A stretch of DNA of 64,000 bases from JAPKYZ01 sp033763835 (GTDB lineage: Bacteria > Acidobacteriota > Terriglobia > Bryobacterales > Bryobacteraceae): positions 83,627-147,626 of the forward strand of contig JANRJS010000016.1 in assembly GCA_033763835.1 (NCBI GenBank). Direction: 5' to 3'. The notes beneath the pieces are model-generated. The model was not told the DNA's origin. It made no database searches and saw only the letters and a list, made by a program, of their open reading frames with translations. Shown here piece after piece: positions 33,695 to 41,993 of the stretch. Position 1 is the stretch's first letter. Every line of letters begins with the position of its first letter. The position numbers and the translations under genes are program-made.

Positions 33695-36549
33695 AACGCC
33701 TGCCCCAAGGAAAAATGGAATTGGAACCGATTGATGCGTTGCACGGTTTGCGTGCCTTGGCCGAATAGCAATTGTTCTCTCGTTCCTTGGAACCCGAAAA
33801 ACCGGGGAGAGTTGGGGCTAAACGCCAGATCAATGCGAATCGGCCCGATGGGCGTGCGGTAGCGCAACCCGAACCCGACTGACTGGACCATGTAGTTGAA
33901 GTCCTCGAGATCGCGTTGCCGGAACCGGAAGCTCACGTCGCCGATCCGCGAAAACACGTTGCCCATATCGTGGAACAGCACTCCGCCCAAATTGTCGCCC
34001 AATAACGGATAACGTAACTCGTGCCCGAAGATGAGCAGCGCCTTTCCTCCGATGGGAAATCCGGTAGTGGTGTCGCGCGGACCGGCCTGATTTTCCGGGA
34101 ATCCGCGGTGGTTGGCCGCGCCGCCCGCGAAGAATCGCTCCGGCAAGGGGACGTCGCCCGCGGGGCCGCCCGCCAGCCGCTCTTGAACGCCGAACGACAC
34201 GGTGCGCGCGAAAACCACTTCGCCGCCCAGCCGGTGATAAGTGGAGTTGCGCCCGATCATCCTCGCGAAATCGCTTTGCGAACCCAAATACTCGCTCGCG
34301 ATCCCGAGATCGATCGAACTGTAGGAACCTTTTCGCGAATTGATCGGATCGTCGCGCCGGTCCTGGAAAAACGTCGTCGAAAAGATGCCAAGCCGCACCG
34401 GCTGCGCGAGCAGCGGAATCATCTGCGGCTCGATCTTCAGCGAGCCTTCGTCGATCGAGACGCGGCGAAGGGCGAAGCGTCCCTGTAGCGTTCTCCCGCC
34501 GGACAAGCGCTCGCTCAACTGGATCGCCGCTTCGGCGCGCCGTGCCGAGAATGTGCGCACGTCGTTCGAGCGGTCATAAAGCAAGCTCATCGCGAGGCTC
34601 AAGGTTTCCCGGTCGCGGAATCGCGGCGCGAGGTTTGTAATCTGGATGCGCTGCTGAATGTTCGACAGCCTCCCTTGGGTACTCAGCGATTGCCCTTGCC
34701 CGAGAAAGTTGTTGCGCGTGACCGCCAAGCTCAATCGCGGACTGAATCCGGTGGCCCCGGCGGGCGCGTCGAACGATTCCACGCCGCCGCCGATGCGCCC
34801 CACTTGCGCGCCGAGGCCGACGGTCAGCGAGTACTTGCGCGCCTCTTCCAAATCGAAGATCACAACCTTAGAAACTTCTTCGCCTTCCGGATTCACGATG
34901 GCTTCGTCAACCCGCGCGAAAATACCCAAGTCGTAAAGGCGCTTTTGGCTTTCGAGAAGATCGACCAGCGAGAGAGGCTCGCCTTTCTTCAGCAGCAAAC
35001 GGCTCTCGATCAACTTGCGGTCCGTAGCGGCGAACCCGGTCAGTACGACGTCGCGAACGAACTGCCGCCGTCCCGGTTTGGCTTCGAGCTTGACGTCCAC
35101 CGTCTTCGGCGCGGACCCCGGCGCGGCGCTCCATTCGAGAGCGGCGCCGGCGTAACCCAGATTGAAAAACGCGTTCAACACCGCGTCGCGATCCGCCGCC
35201 AGTTGCGTCTCCGAATACGGCTGACCGGGCTTCGACTGCATGAGGTCCGCGATGAACGCTTTATCTTCGTCCGCCACGCCCTCAATGGTCACCGAGCCAA
35301 CGGTCGATTGTTCGCCTTCGTCGATACGGACCGAAACGACCCGATGCGAGTCGTCCGCCGAACTCCCCATCGACACGGAGGTTTCCACTTTCGCGTCGAG
35401 AAAGCCGTTGGAGCGGTACAGCGCGAGAATCGCCTCGCGATCCCGCTCTAACAGCTTCTCGCTGTACCTGCCGCGCCGGTAACGAATCCAGGTAGCGGGA
35501 ACCACCTCCATCCGTTCGGCCAGCGTACGCCGGTCGAAATACCGGTTGCCCGTAATTTCCACGGCCTCCACCTTTGAGCGAGGCCCGCGCTCCACCGTGT
35601 AGCGGACTTGTTCGCGCCCCTGTTCGCGATTGCGGTCGAAAAAGACGTTCGCCGAAAAGTAGCCTTGCGATTCGAGATAGGCGGCGATATTGCGCGCGCC
35701 CTCGTTCAATAATTCGCGGTCGAGCGAGTTCTCCTGAAATACGGGGACCAGCGACCTCAATCGCCCGCGGCCAATCCGGAATCCCTCCACGCTTAAGTCC
35801 ACCGGTAGACCGCCCCGAACGTCGAGCGCCGGTGTCGCTCGATTCGAGGCTGCGTCCCAATCGAGGCCGATCAACGACACCTGGGAATTCAGAAATCCTT
35901 TCTTTTCGAGCAGACGGCGAATGCGCTCAACGCCATTTTCGACGCGTGACTCGGTGATCGCCCGATAGCCGGCGAGTCCCCAGAACCTTTGCCAGCCGGT
36001 GGCTCGCCGGATTTGCGCGTCGGTGAGCTTGCCGTCGCCGCGAATGTTGGGCGGCGCGAATCGCGCCCGTTCGCCCGGTTCGATATCGAACCGGACATCG
36101 GCAAGCGAGTACTCCGGCCGCCGCGCGACTTGCGGCAGAACCCGCGCCGTGTAGAAGCCGTTCGAACGTAGTAAGCCCACAAGATTCGCGACGGCCTGCT
36201 GCAACCGGGCCTCGCCGAATTCTTCTCCGAGCCCGAGTTTAGCGGCGTTCACCAATTGAACCGCGCTAGGCGGCTCCTCGGCTCCGTAGGCGCGCCGCAT
36301 GCCGGTAAACCACCTTGGCGTGAGCCGGAACACTAAGTCCGCCCCATCGCGTTCGACGACGATGTCTTCGTACCGGCCTGTGGCATAGATGCGCTCGATG
36401 GCCGCGCGAATGCCCGGTGCGTCGAGAATCGGGCCCGCCAAATCGCGAAGTTCGGAATCGTGAATCGAGGGAGGGTCGAAGCGGACGCCCGCGGTCTGAG
36501 CCGCGCCGGTGGCCAGGAAAAGAAGCAGGCATGCGGCCGGGCGGCTCAA
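33691..36549 (-). CDS. bamA: Outer-membrane assembly factor, BamA/TamA (Omp85) family
   Basis: About 952 residues. After a signal peptide there are several POTRA-like repeats (GEFGEARLQQAVANL, ITESRVENGVERIRRLLEKKGFLNSQ, YSEKLLERDREAILALYRSNGF, YSETQLAADRDAVLNAFFNLGY, SLVDLLESQKRLYDLGIF). A 16-strand-type barrel follows, with the RGF motif of Omp85 proteins (NHRGFPENQ) and PIGPIRIDLAF near the end, and the last residue is Phe. It inserts or exports outer-membrane proteins. TTG 36549 is the likely start, as the frame upstream is antisense to the divergent ThiF-like gene. First gene of the run with the SurA-like and TamB genes. Confidence 0.88.
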   Translation of the reverse strand: MSRPAACLLLFLATGAAQTAGVRFDPPSIHDSELRDLAGPILDAPGIRAAIERIYATGRYEDIVVERDGADLVFRLTPRWFTGMRRAYGAEEPPSAVQLVNAAKLGLGEEFGEARLQQAVANLVGLLRSNGFYTARVLPQVARRPEYSLADVRFDIEPGERARFAPPNIRGDGKLTDAQIRRATGWQRFWGLAGYRAITESRVENGVERIRRLLEKKGFLNSQVSLIGLDWDAASNRATPALDVRGGLPVDLSVEGFRIGRGRLRSLVPVFQENSLDRELLNEGARNIAAYLESQGYFSANVFFDRNREQGREQVRYTVERGPRSKVEAVEITGNRYFDRRTLAERMEVVPATWIRYRRGRYSEKLLERDREAILALYRSNGFLDAKVETSVSMGSSADDSHRVVSVRIDEGEQSTVGSVTIEGVADEDKAFIADLMQSKPGQPYSETQLAADRDAVLNAFFNLGYAGAALEWSAAPGSAPKTVDVKLEAKPGRRQFVRDVVLTGFAATDRKLIESRLLLKKGEPLSLVDLLESQKRLYDLGIFARVDEAIVNPEGEEVSKVVIFDLEEARKYSLTVGLGAQVGRIGGGVESFDAPAGATGFSPRLSLAVTRNNFLGQGQSLSTQGRLSNIQQRIQITNLAPRFRDRETLSLAMSLLYDRSNDVRTFSARRAEAAIQLSERLSGGRTLQGRFALRRVSIDEGSLKIEPQMIPLLAQPVRLGIFSTTFFQDRRDDPINSRKGSYSSIDLGIASEYLGSQSDFARMIGRNSTYHRLGGEVVFARTVSFGVQERLAGGPAGDVPLPERFFAGGAANHRGFPENQAGPRDTTTGFPIGGKALLIFGHELRYPLLGDNLGGVLFHDMGNVFSRIGDVSFRFRQRDLEDFNYMVQSVGFGLRYRTPIGPIRIDLAFSPNSPRFFGFQGTREQLLFGQGTQTVQRINRFQFHFSLGQAF

Positions 36550-36579
36550 GCGGGTGCCATCATAACAGTGGATCCCCCG

Positions 36580-37596
36580 ATGCTTTCCGACGCCGATAGC
36601 CGATTTTCCCGCCAAATTCGATTTTCGGGCATCGGCGAAGTTGGACAAGCGAAAATCGGCGCGGCGCGGGTGGCGGTGGTGGGCTGCGGCGCGCTCGGAT
36701 CGTTCGCGGCCGGGGCGTTAGCTCGAGCGGGAATCGGCTTTCTGCGGCTCATCGATCGCGATTACGTCGAGTGGTCCAACCTGCAGCGGCAGTGGCTTTA
36801 CGAAGAGTCCGACGCCCGCGACGGATTGCCGAAAGCGGTGGCCGCCACGCGCGCGCTGGAGCGGGCGAATTCCGGTTCGCGCTACGAAAGCGTTGTGGCC
36901 GATCTGACGCATGGCAACATCGACGACTTGCTCGACGGCATGGATTTGGTCGTCGATGGGACCGACAACTTCGAGACTCGCTACCTGATTAACGATTATT
37001 GCGTCGATCGCGGCGTGCCCTGGGTCTATGGCGCGGCGGTGGGCGGCTATGGGTTGGCGATGCCCGTCCGTCCCGGCGTTACCGCTTGCCTCAGGTGCGT
37101 ATATCCCGAGCCCCCGGCCGGAGCGCAACCCACCTGCGAGACGACGGGGGTTGTCAACACGGTCACCAGTATTGTGGCTTCGCTTCAGGTGTCGGCGGTC
37201 TACCGGATGTTGGTGGGCGAGGATGTGCCGGGAACGATCACAACGGTCGATGTGTGGACCGGTGCAGTTCGTACGATCGGCGCGCCCGCCCGCGACCCGG
37301 ATTGCCCCTGCTGCGGGCGGCGGGATTTCGAGTATCTCGACGGGTGCCGCCGCGCTCCGGTGAGCTTGTGTGGGCGCAACGCGGTGCAGATTCACGACCG
37401 GGCGCGACCTCTCGATTTACCGGCGCTCGCGCGCGAACTGGCCCCGCTGGGCGATGTGCGCTCCAACGATTTCGCGCTGCGGTTCACGCTGCCCGACTAC
37501 GACTTGACGTTTTTCCCGGATGGCCGAGCGATCGTGAAGGGCACTACCGATCCCGGCGTCGCGCGCAGCTTGTACGCCCGGTATATCGGTTCCTGA
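36580..37596 (+). CDS. ThiF/MoeB-family adenylyltransferase
   Basis: 338 residues. RFSRQIRFSGIGEVGQAKI is the ThiF start. VAVVGCGALGSFAAGALARAG is the nucleotide-binding loop (G-x-G-x-x-G, residues 35-40). RDYVEWSNLQRQWLY, VVDGTDNFETRYLINDYC and TCETTGVVNTVTSIVASLQ form the rest of the active site. Cys pairs in CLRC and CPCC should bind zinc. The family activates the C-terminus of ThiS or MoaD with ATP for sulfur transfer. A C-terminal part of about 60 residues replaces the usual rhodanese domain and I do not recognise it. ATG 36580 preferred, GTG 36568 possible. Divergent from the BamA-type gene. Confidence 0.87.
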   Translation: MLSDADSRFSRQIRFSGIGEVGQAKIGAARVAVVGCGALGSFAAGALARAGIGFLRLIDRDYVEWSNLQRQWLYEESDARDGLPKAVAATRALERANSGSRYESVVADLTHGNIDDLLDGMDLVVDGTDNFETRYLINDYCVDRGVPWVYGAAVGGYGLAMPVRPGVTACLRCVYPEPPAGAQPTCETTGVVNTVTSIVASLQVSAVYRMLVGEDVPGTITTVDVWTGAVRTIGAPARDPDCPCCGRRDFEYLDGCRRAPVSLCGRNAVQIHDRARPLDLPALARELAPLGDVRSNDFALRFTLPDYDLTFFPDGRAIVKGTTDPGVARSLYARYIGS

Positions 37597-37613
37597 TGGC
37601 TTGCCCGTAACGG

Positions 37614-37619
37614 TACAAT
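37614..37619 (+). promoter_or_regulatory. -10 box of the tRNA-Val gene
   Basis: TACAAT ends nine bases before the mature tRNA 5' end, so transcription would begin just upstream of it. No good -35 is visible at the expected distance (TTCCTG at 37590 is the nearest). A TACAATTG element also precedes ispD at 41245-41252. Confidence 0.45.
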
Positions 37620-37628
37620 TGGAGAGTT

Positions 37629-37705
37629 GGGCGCTTAGCTCAGTTGGTTAGAGCGCCTGCCTTACAAGCAGGAGGCCGGGGGATCGTGACCCTCAGCGCC
37701 CACCA
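37629..37705 (+). tRNA. tRNA-Val (anticodon UAC)
   Basis: A full cloverleaf can be drawn: acceptor GGGCGCT (37629-37635) with AGCGCCC (37695-37701), D-arm GCTC/GAGC, anticodon stem CCTGC/GCAGG with loop CTTACAA (anticodon TAC at 37663-37665), and a five-base variable loop. The T-stem is GGGGG/CCCTC with one G-U pair. CCA is encoded (37703-37705). The T-loop reads ATCGTGA, so positions 54 and 58 are A and T rather than the usual T and A; everything else is canonical. Confidence 0.92.
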
Positions 37706-37760
37706 CCCCCCGTTAACACTCACCCACCGTTTTGCGTCTCTTCCGGCGAAAGGAGATTGC

Positions 37761-38192
37761 ATGAAACGCACTCTCATCCCCCTGGTCCTTGCCGCGCTGC
37801 CCGCCCTGGGCGGAGGATTCTACGTCGAACTCGGCTCACCTTCTGATCGCACGGAATCGAAGGCCAAAGGCGCGGCGATGCTCGCGAGACTCACAGGCTG
37901 CCACAACCCGGAGAACGGCAAACTCGCCGCCGTGGCCGAAGGAATGGTGAACGGCGAGCGGCGGTCGATCGCGATCGAACCCATCGCGCTCTCGACGCCC
38001 GGTCTCTACTCCATCCCGAAGGTCTGGCCGAACGAAGGCCGGTGGATCGTCCGCATCGTCGGCCGCCATCCGTCCTTCGACCGCCCGACGAGCGCGGTCG
38101 TGCGGGTGAGCGGCGATTCGTTCGACCGCAAGGACGCGAAATTTGTCCTCGGCGCCGACGGTGCGCAAGAAGCCGCGGATATGCTTCGTTAA
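37761..38192 (+). CDS. Exported hypothetical protein
   Basis: 143 residues with a signal peptide (MKRTLIPLVLAALPALGGG). An AAAGGAGA site eight bases before ATG 37761 fixes the start. The mature part is a beta-rich domain: GGGFYVELGSPSD, then VAEGMVNGERRSIAIEPI, PGLYSIPKVWPNEGRWIVRIVG. It ends in a polar FDRKDAKFVLGADGAQEAADML. I do not recognise the family. It lies directly before an ECF sigma gene, separated by one base, and may report an envelope signal or be a target of that sigma factor. Confidence 0.75.
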   Translation: MKRTLIPLVLAALPALGGGFYVELGSPSDRTESKAKGAAMLARLTGCHNPENGKLAAVAEGMVNGERRSIAIEPIALSTPGLYSIPKVWPNEGRWIVRIVGRHPSFDRPTSAVVRVSGDSFDRKDAKFVLGADGAQEAADMLR

Positions 38193-38193
38193 C

Positions 38194-38664
38194 GTGCTTG
38201 TCGCGGAGAGCGGTCTCGATTTCGACCGGTTGTACGAGCGTTACTCGCGTCTGGTCCACGGCATTCTGCTGGCGCACGTACCCTATGCGGACGCCGAGGA
38301 CTTGATGCAAGACGTGTTCTTGCAGGCTATCGAGAAGCTCGGGACGCTCTCCGATCCGCGCGCGGTGGGCGGTTGGCTCGCCACGATCGCCCGCCGCCGC
38401 GCGATCGATTTTCATCGTGGCCGCAGGCCAACCGAACCGATTGAGAATCACGATCGCGGACGTAGCGATTCGCGCGGAGAGGCGCTACTGGTACTCGCCG
38501 AAATCCGGCATTTGCCGGAGGCGTATCGCGAAACCCTGATCTTGCGATTAGTCGAAGGCATGACCGGACCCGAGATCGCCGAACGTACCGGTTTGACGCA
38601 CGATTCCGTGCGCGTCAATCTCCATCGCGGCATGAAGTTGCTGCGGGAAAGGCTCGAAGGATGA
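38194..38664 (+). CDS. ECF RNA polymerase sigma factor
   Basis: 156 residues. Region 2 is FDRLYERYSRLVHGILLAHV, then DAEDLMQDVFLQAIEKL and VGGWLATIARRRAIDFHR. Region 4 is LPEAYRETLILRLVEGMTGPEIAERTGLTHDSVRVNLHRGMK, split here only for description. GTG 38194 is preferred because the stop of the exported-protein gene ends two bases before it; a longer start at 38143 would lie inside that gene. Its stop overlaps the FecR-like gene by four bases, so the two form a sigma/regulator pair. Confidence 0.9.
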   Translation: MLVAESGLDFDRLYERYSRLVHGILLAHVPYADAEDLMQDVFLQAIEKLGTLSDPRAVGGWLATIARRRAIDFHRGRRPTEPIENHDRGRSDSRGEALLVLAEIRHLPEAYRETLILRLVEGMTGPEIAERTGLTHDSVRVNLHRGMKLLRERLEG

Positions 38665-39518
38665 ACGACGATTACTTGTGGGATCGCTCGGGACCGCCCG
38701 ATATCGAGGTAGCGCGCCTCGAAAAACTGCTTGCGCCGCTGGGAGCGAAGCCGCGTTCGCGGAGCCGCCGCTGGATCGCCGGTGCGGTCGCCGTCGCCGT
38801 CGCCGCGCTTGCATTCGTCTTTGCCCCGCCGCCCGCAACCGAATGGAAGCACGAGGGACGCCATTTGCGAGCGGGCGACGTCGTCGTCGAAGGGACGATC
38901 TCGTCGGCGTCCACCGGGTCGCTCGAACTTGAGCCCAGCTCGCGGTTGCGGCTCACAGGCGCGCGCCGCTTTTCGCTCGACCAAGGCACGATGCATGCCC
39001 TGATTTGGGCTCCCCCCACCGAGTTTGTCGTCGATACTCCGGCGGCGAAAGCGGTCGATTTGGGATGCCGGTATACGCTGCGCGTCGAACCCGGCGGGCG
39101 CGGCGAATTGAGCGTCCAGACCGGATGGGTGGCGTTCGAGGCGGAAGGCCGCGAATCGTTCATCCCCGCCGGAGCGTCGTGCGAGACCGCGCCGGGACGC
39201 GCGCCCGGCATACCTTGTTTCGACGATGCCGCTCCTGAGTTTCGGCTCGCATTACGCGAATTCGAAGCGGGCCGCAGCGAGTCGCTTGACCGGGCGTTGT
39301 CCGCGGCGCGCCCGCGCGACGCGTTGTCGTTGTGGCACTTGCTCTCGCGTACTGAGGGGGAAGCCCGCGCGCGCGTCTACGACCGCCTTGCCGCCGATCG
39401 CCCTATGCCGGACCGGGCGGCGGTTCTACGCGGCGGCCGCGAGGCTCTGGATGCGTCGTGGAACGCGCTTGGACTGGGCGGCGCGGAATGGTGGCGGCTG
39501 TGGAGGCGTAAGTGGTAA
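38661..39518 (+). CDS. FecR-like anti-sigma/regulatory membrane protein
   Basis: 285 residues. A short cytosolic part (1-36) is followed by one membrane helix at about 38-56 (WIAGAVAVAVAALAFVFA). A FecR-type beta domain comes next: HLRAGDVVVEGTISSAS, LELEPSSRLRLTG, TEFVVDTPAAKAVDLGCRYTLRV, GELSVQTGWVAFEAEG. The C-terminus is helical and not recognised (ALREFEAGRSESLDRALSAA). FecR proteins span the inner membrane and control a cytosolic sigma factor; the neighbour at 38194 is the natural partner. No zinc anti-sigma motif is present. Confidence 0.85.
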   Translation: MNDDYLWDRSGPPDIEVARLEKLLAPLGAKPRSRSRRWIAGAVAVAVAALAFVFAPPPATEWKHEGRHLRAGDVVVEGTISSASTGSLELEPSSRLRLTGARRFSLDQGTMHALIWAPPTEFVVDTPAAKAVDLGCRYTLRVEPGGRGELSVQTGWVAFEAEGRESFIPAGASCETAPGRAPGIPCFDDAAPEFRLALREFEAGRSESLDRALSAARPRDALSLWHLLSRTEGEARARVYDRLAADRPMPDRAAVLRGGREALDASWNALGLGGAEWWRLWRRKW

Positions 39519-39615
39519 AAGCTCCCAATACTTGACAGGCTGTGATACCATCAGACGACTGGAAGGGCACTCCGCCCCTTTCCCCAACCTCTAGGAGCGC
39601 AACCAACCCCTAAGC

Positions 39616-40047
39616 ATGAGTTTTACCGTTTTCCTTGGCAATCTCCCCGTCTGGGTTACCGCCGACGACATTACGTCGTGGCTCACCGCAGAAAACCTCG
39701 TCGCCGACCACGTCAAAGTCATTCGTAATCCGGAAACCCAGGAGTCCAAGGGATTCGCCTTTATAGAGGCGCCGAACCAGGAGGAGATGAATTCCATCAT
39801 CCGCCGGTTCGACCGCGCTCCGCTCGAAGATAAGCTTCTTCGCGCCAACCCGGCGCAACCTCCGAAAGGGAAGACGGGCGCACCCCGTCCCGCCGGAGCT
39901 CCCGGCGCGTCTCCCGCGTTCGGCGCTGGAGTGTCGGGCGGCCCCGGTGGGTTGCAGCGCAGCCGCCGCGGCGGCAAGAAGCATCGCAAGACCCGTCCGG
40001 ACGGTCCCCCCAGCGCGTTCGCCGAAGAACTCGCAAAAGCTCTCTAG
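39616..40047 (+). CDS. RNA-recognition-motif (RRM) protein
   Basis: 143 residues. One RRM occupies about 1-80: RNP2 is VFLGNLP (5-11) and RNP1 is KGFAFIEA (45-52). A low-complexity Gly/Pro/Ala linker follows, then a basic tail (RSRRGGKKHRKTRP). Bacterial RRM proteins of this type bind single-stranded RNA and are linked to cold or stress responses. A TTGACA at 39532-39537 could be a -35 element, but no good -10 follows at the right distance. A ribosome-binding site near ATG 39616 is weak; AGGAG at about 39593 is too far away. Confidence 0.85.
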   Translation: MSFTVFLGNLPVWVTADDITSWLTAENLVADHVKVIRNPETQESKGFAFIEAPNQEEMNSIIRRFDRAPLEDKLLRANPAQPPKGKTGAPRPAGAPGASPAFGAGVSGGPGGLQRSRRGGKKHRKTRPDGPPSAFAEELAKAL

Positions 40048-40121
40048 ATTCCGAAGCTTGGCCCGCAAGTTGTTAAGCGTAATTCATGCGCATTCCGGCA
40101 ACACTTGTTAACGTGCGGTGC

Positions 40122-40127
40122 TATACT
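40122..40127 (+). promoter_or_regulatory. -10-like TATACT upstream of the PIN/TRAM gene
   Basis: TATACT lies 54 nt before the GTG start at 40181. TTGTTA at 40105 is too close to be a standard -35, so only the -10 is supported. Confidence 0.4.
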
Positions 40128-40180
40128 CCACAAAGTCCACGGCTTCTCCGTTAGAAGCGAGGACAAACAGGGAGGCTGGA

Positions 40181-41236
40181 GTGGCCGATTGGACGGTGGC
40201 GCGAGCCGCCGTTGTGGTTCTTTTGACAATTGCGGGTTGGTTTTTGAACCGGGAGAACCCAGCCCTCGGCGCGGGGCTAGGTTTGGCGGCGGGCACAGCG
40301 GTGCTGTTAGTCGAGTCGCGATTCCGGAAAGCCCCGCTCGAATCGATTCTCGGTGTCGCAGCCGGTGGACTCGCCGGACTTCTGGCCGCTTGGCTCCTAA
40401 GTCCCGCTTCGGGCGATAACGCCGCCCTACGATTCGCTCTTTTCGCCGGGTTTGGGTACTTAGGTGCGGCGGTCGGTGCGGCCAAAGCCGGAGCCCTGAA
40501 TCTCGGTGCGCTCGGCGGCGTTTTTTCTTCGGGCAAAGCCGGAGTACCGGGACTTCCCGTGAAGATTCTCGACACCAGCGTCATCATCGACGGGCGGATC
40601 GTCGAGGTTTGCGAAGCGGGATTTCTCGACGGCCCGCTGGTGATCCCGCAATTCGTCTTACGCGAACTGCAATTGGTCGCCGATTCCTCCGAAACCATCC
40701 GCCGGAATCGCGGACGCCGCGGACTCGATGTCTTGCAGCGCCTCCAAAAGATGAACAAGCTGGAAATCCAAATCACCGAGCAGGATTTCCCCGTCGTTAA
40801 GGAAGTGGATCTCAAGCTGATCGAGCTCGCGAAACTCGTCGGCGGAAAGATTGTCACCAACGACTTCAACCTGAACAAGGTGGCCCAGGTCCGCGGCGTC
40901 GATGTCCTCAACATCAACGAACTGGCGAACGCCTTGCGGCCCGTCGTCCTGCCCGGCGAAACCATGCGCGTCTTTATCCTGAAAGAGGGCAAGGAGCAGA
41001 ACCAAGGCGTCGCCTATCTCGACGACGGCACGATGGTGGTCGTCGACAACGCCCGGCGGCTGATCTCGAAGACCATCGACGTCACGGTTACCAGCGTGCT
41101 GCAAACTACCGCCGGGAAGATGATCTTCGGCAAGCACGACGACCGGCTGCATTCGGTCCACGAAACCAAACCGGGAACGGAGCGTCCGGTGCGCGAAGGC
41201 CAGGCCGCGCCGGCGGGCGCTCCTCCGGTGGGTTAG
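40181..41236 (+). CDS. PIN and TRAM domain membrane protein, YacL-like
   Basis: 351 residues. Four hydrophobic helices cover about residues 5-115, then a PIN domain (KILDTSVIIDGRIVEVCEAG, VIPQFVLRELQLVADSS, GKIVTNDFNLNKVAQVRGV), then a TRAM domain (NALRPVVLPGETMRVFILKEG, GVAYLDDGTMVVVDNAR). This is the YacL group, an RNA-binding, membrane-tethered predicted RNase that often sits before ispD and ispF. GTG 40181 has a GGGAGG site at good spacing. Order here is yacL-ispD-ispF. Function in the cell is not established; the PIN acidic residues are present. Confidence 0.88.
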   Translation: MADWTVARAAVVVLLTIAGWFLNRENPALGAGLGLAAGTAVLLVESRFRKAPLESILGVAAGGLAGLLAAWLLSPASGDNAALRFALFAGFGYLGAAVGAAKAGALNLGALGGVFSSGKAGVPGLPVKILDTSVIIDGRIVEVCEAGFLDGPLVIPQFVLRELQLVADSSETIRRNRGRRGLDVLQRLQKMNKLEIQITEQDFPVVKEVDLKLIELAKLVGGKIVTNDFNLNKVAQVRGVDVLNINELANALRPVVLPGETMRVFILKEGKEQNQGVAYLDDGTMVVVDNARRLISKTIDVTVTSVLQTTAGKMIFGKHDDRLHSVHETKPGTERPVREGQAAPAGAPPVG

Positions 41237-41282
41237 GGTTTACCGCTACAATTGAGGTCCGCCCCGTCGCAAAGGGGTGCCT

Positions 41283-41993
41283 ATGAAAGTTTCCGTGATT
41301 TTGCCCGCCGCCGGGCTCGGCACGCGCATGAAGACGCCGGAAAAGGCGGGTACCAGCCGCAAGCAATTCATGCTTCTCGACGGCGCTCCGATTCTGATTC
41401 ACACCCTGCGCAAGTTCGCCGCCGCGCCGCGAGTTTCGGAGATTGTCGTCGCCGTGCGTCCCGAAGATCGCGAATGGGTGGAGAGCTTGATCGCGGCGGA
41501 GAATCTCTCGAAACCGGTTCGCACCGTGCCGGGCGGGGATAGCCGGCAGGAGTCCGTCGAGCACGCGCTCACGACGCTCGATCCATCGGTCGATCTCGTC
41601 GCGGTTCACGATGCCGTCCGGCCGTTCGTCGAACCCGAGACGATCGACAAAACGATCGACGCCGCCCAAGAGAGCGGAGCGGCCATCGTCGGCATCGTAC
41701 CGGTGGATACCGTTAAGCAGGTGCACCTGAACAAGGTCCGCGCGACCATTTCGCGCGAACGTTTGGTGCTGGCGCAAACGCCGCAGATTTTCCGGCTCGA
41801 TCTGCTGCGCCGGGCGTTCGACAAAGCGCGCGCCGACGGCTTTACCGGCACGGACGAATCGAGCCTAGTGGAGCGGCTCGAAGAAGTGGAAGTGACCGTG
41901 GTAGCCGGAAGCGACCGCAACCTGAAAATCACCAAACCTACCGACATGGATCTGGCGCGCATGCTGCTAGCCGAAGAAACCGCGCGCGTCTAA
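41283..41993 (+). CDS. ispD: 2-C-methyl-D-erythritol 4-phosphate cytidylyltransferase
   Basis: 236 residues. VSVILPAAGLGTRMK is the nucleotide-binding loop, KQFMLLDGAPILIHTL follows, LVAVHDAVRPFVEPETI holds the family signature, and VLAQTPQIFRLDLL and GTDESSLVERL complete the pattern. It makes CDP-methylerythritol in the MEP route to isoprenoids. ATG 41283 starts it; a TACAAT element (41245-41250) may be a promoter -10. The stop overlaps the ispF start (TAATG). Confidence 0.94.
   Translation: MKVSVILPAAGLGTRMKTPEKAGTSRKQFMLLDGAPILIHTLRKFAAAPRVSEIVVAVRPEDREWVESLIAAENLSKPVRTVPGGDSRQESVEHALTTLDPSVDLVAVHDAVRPFVEPETIDKTIDAAQESGAAIVGIVPVDTVKQVHLNKVRATISRERLVLAQTPQIFRLDLLRRAFDKARADGFTGTDESSLVERLEEVEVTVVAGSDRNLKITKPTDMDLARMLLAEETARV

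Noticed and set aside
33060..33833. N-terminal extension of the TamB frame (about 258 codons)
   Set aside because: The extension runs through the SurA-like and BamA-type genes in another frame and reads as Arg/Gly-rich noise; the membrane helix typical of TamB starts at 33059.
39532..39560. Promoter before the RRM gene based on TTGACA
   Set aside because: TTGACA is present but no acceptable -10 box lies at 16-18 bases, so the promoter could not be supported.
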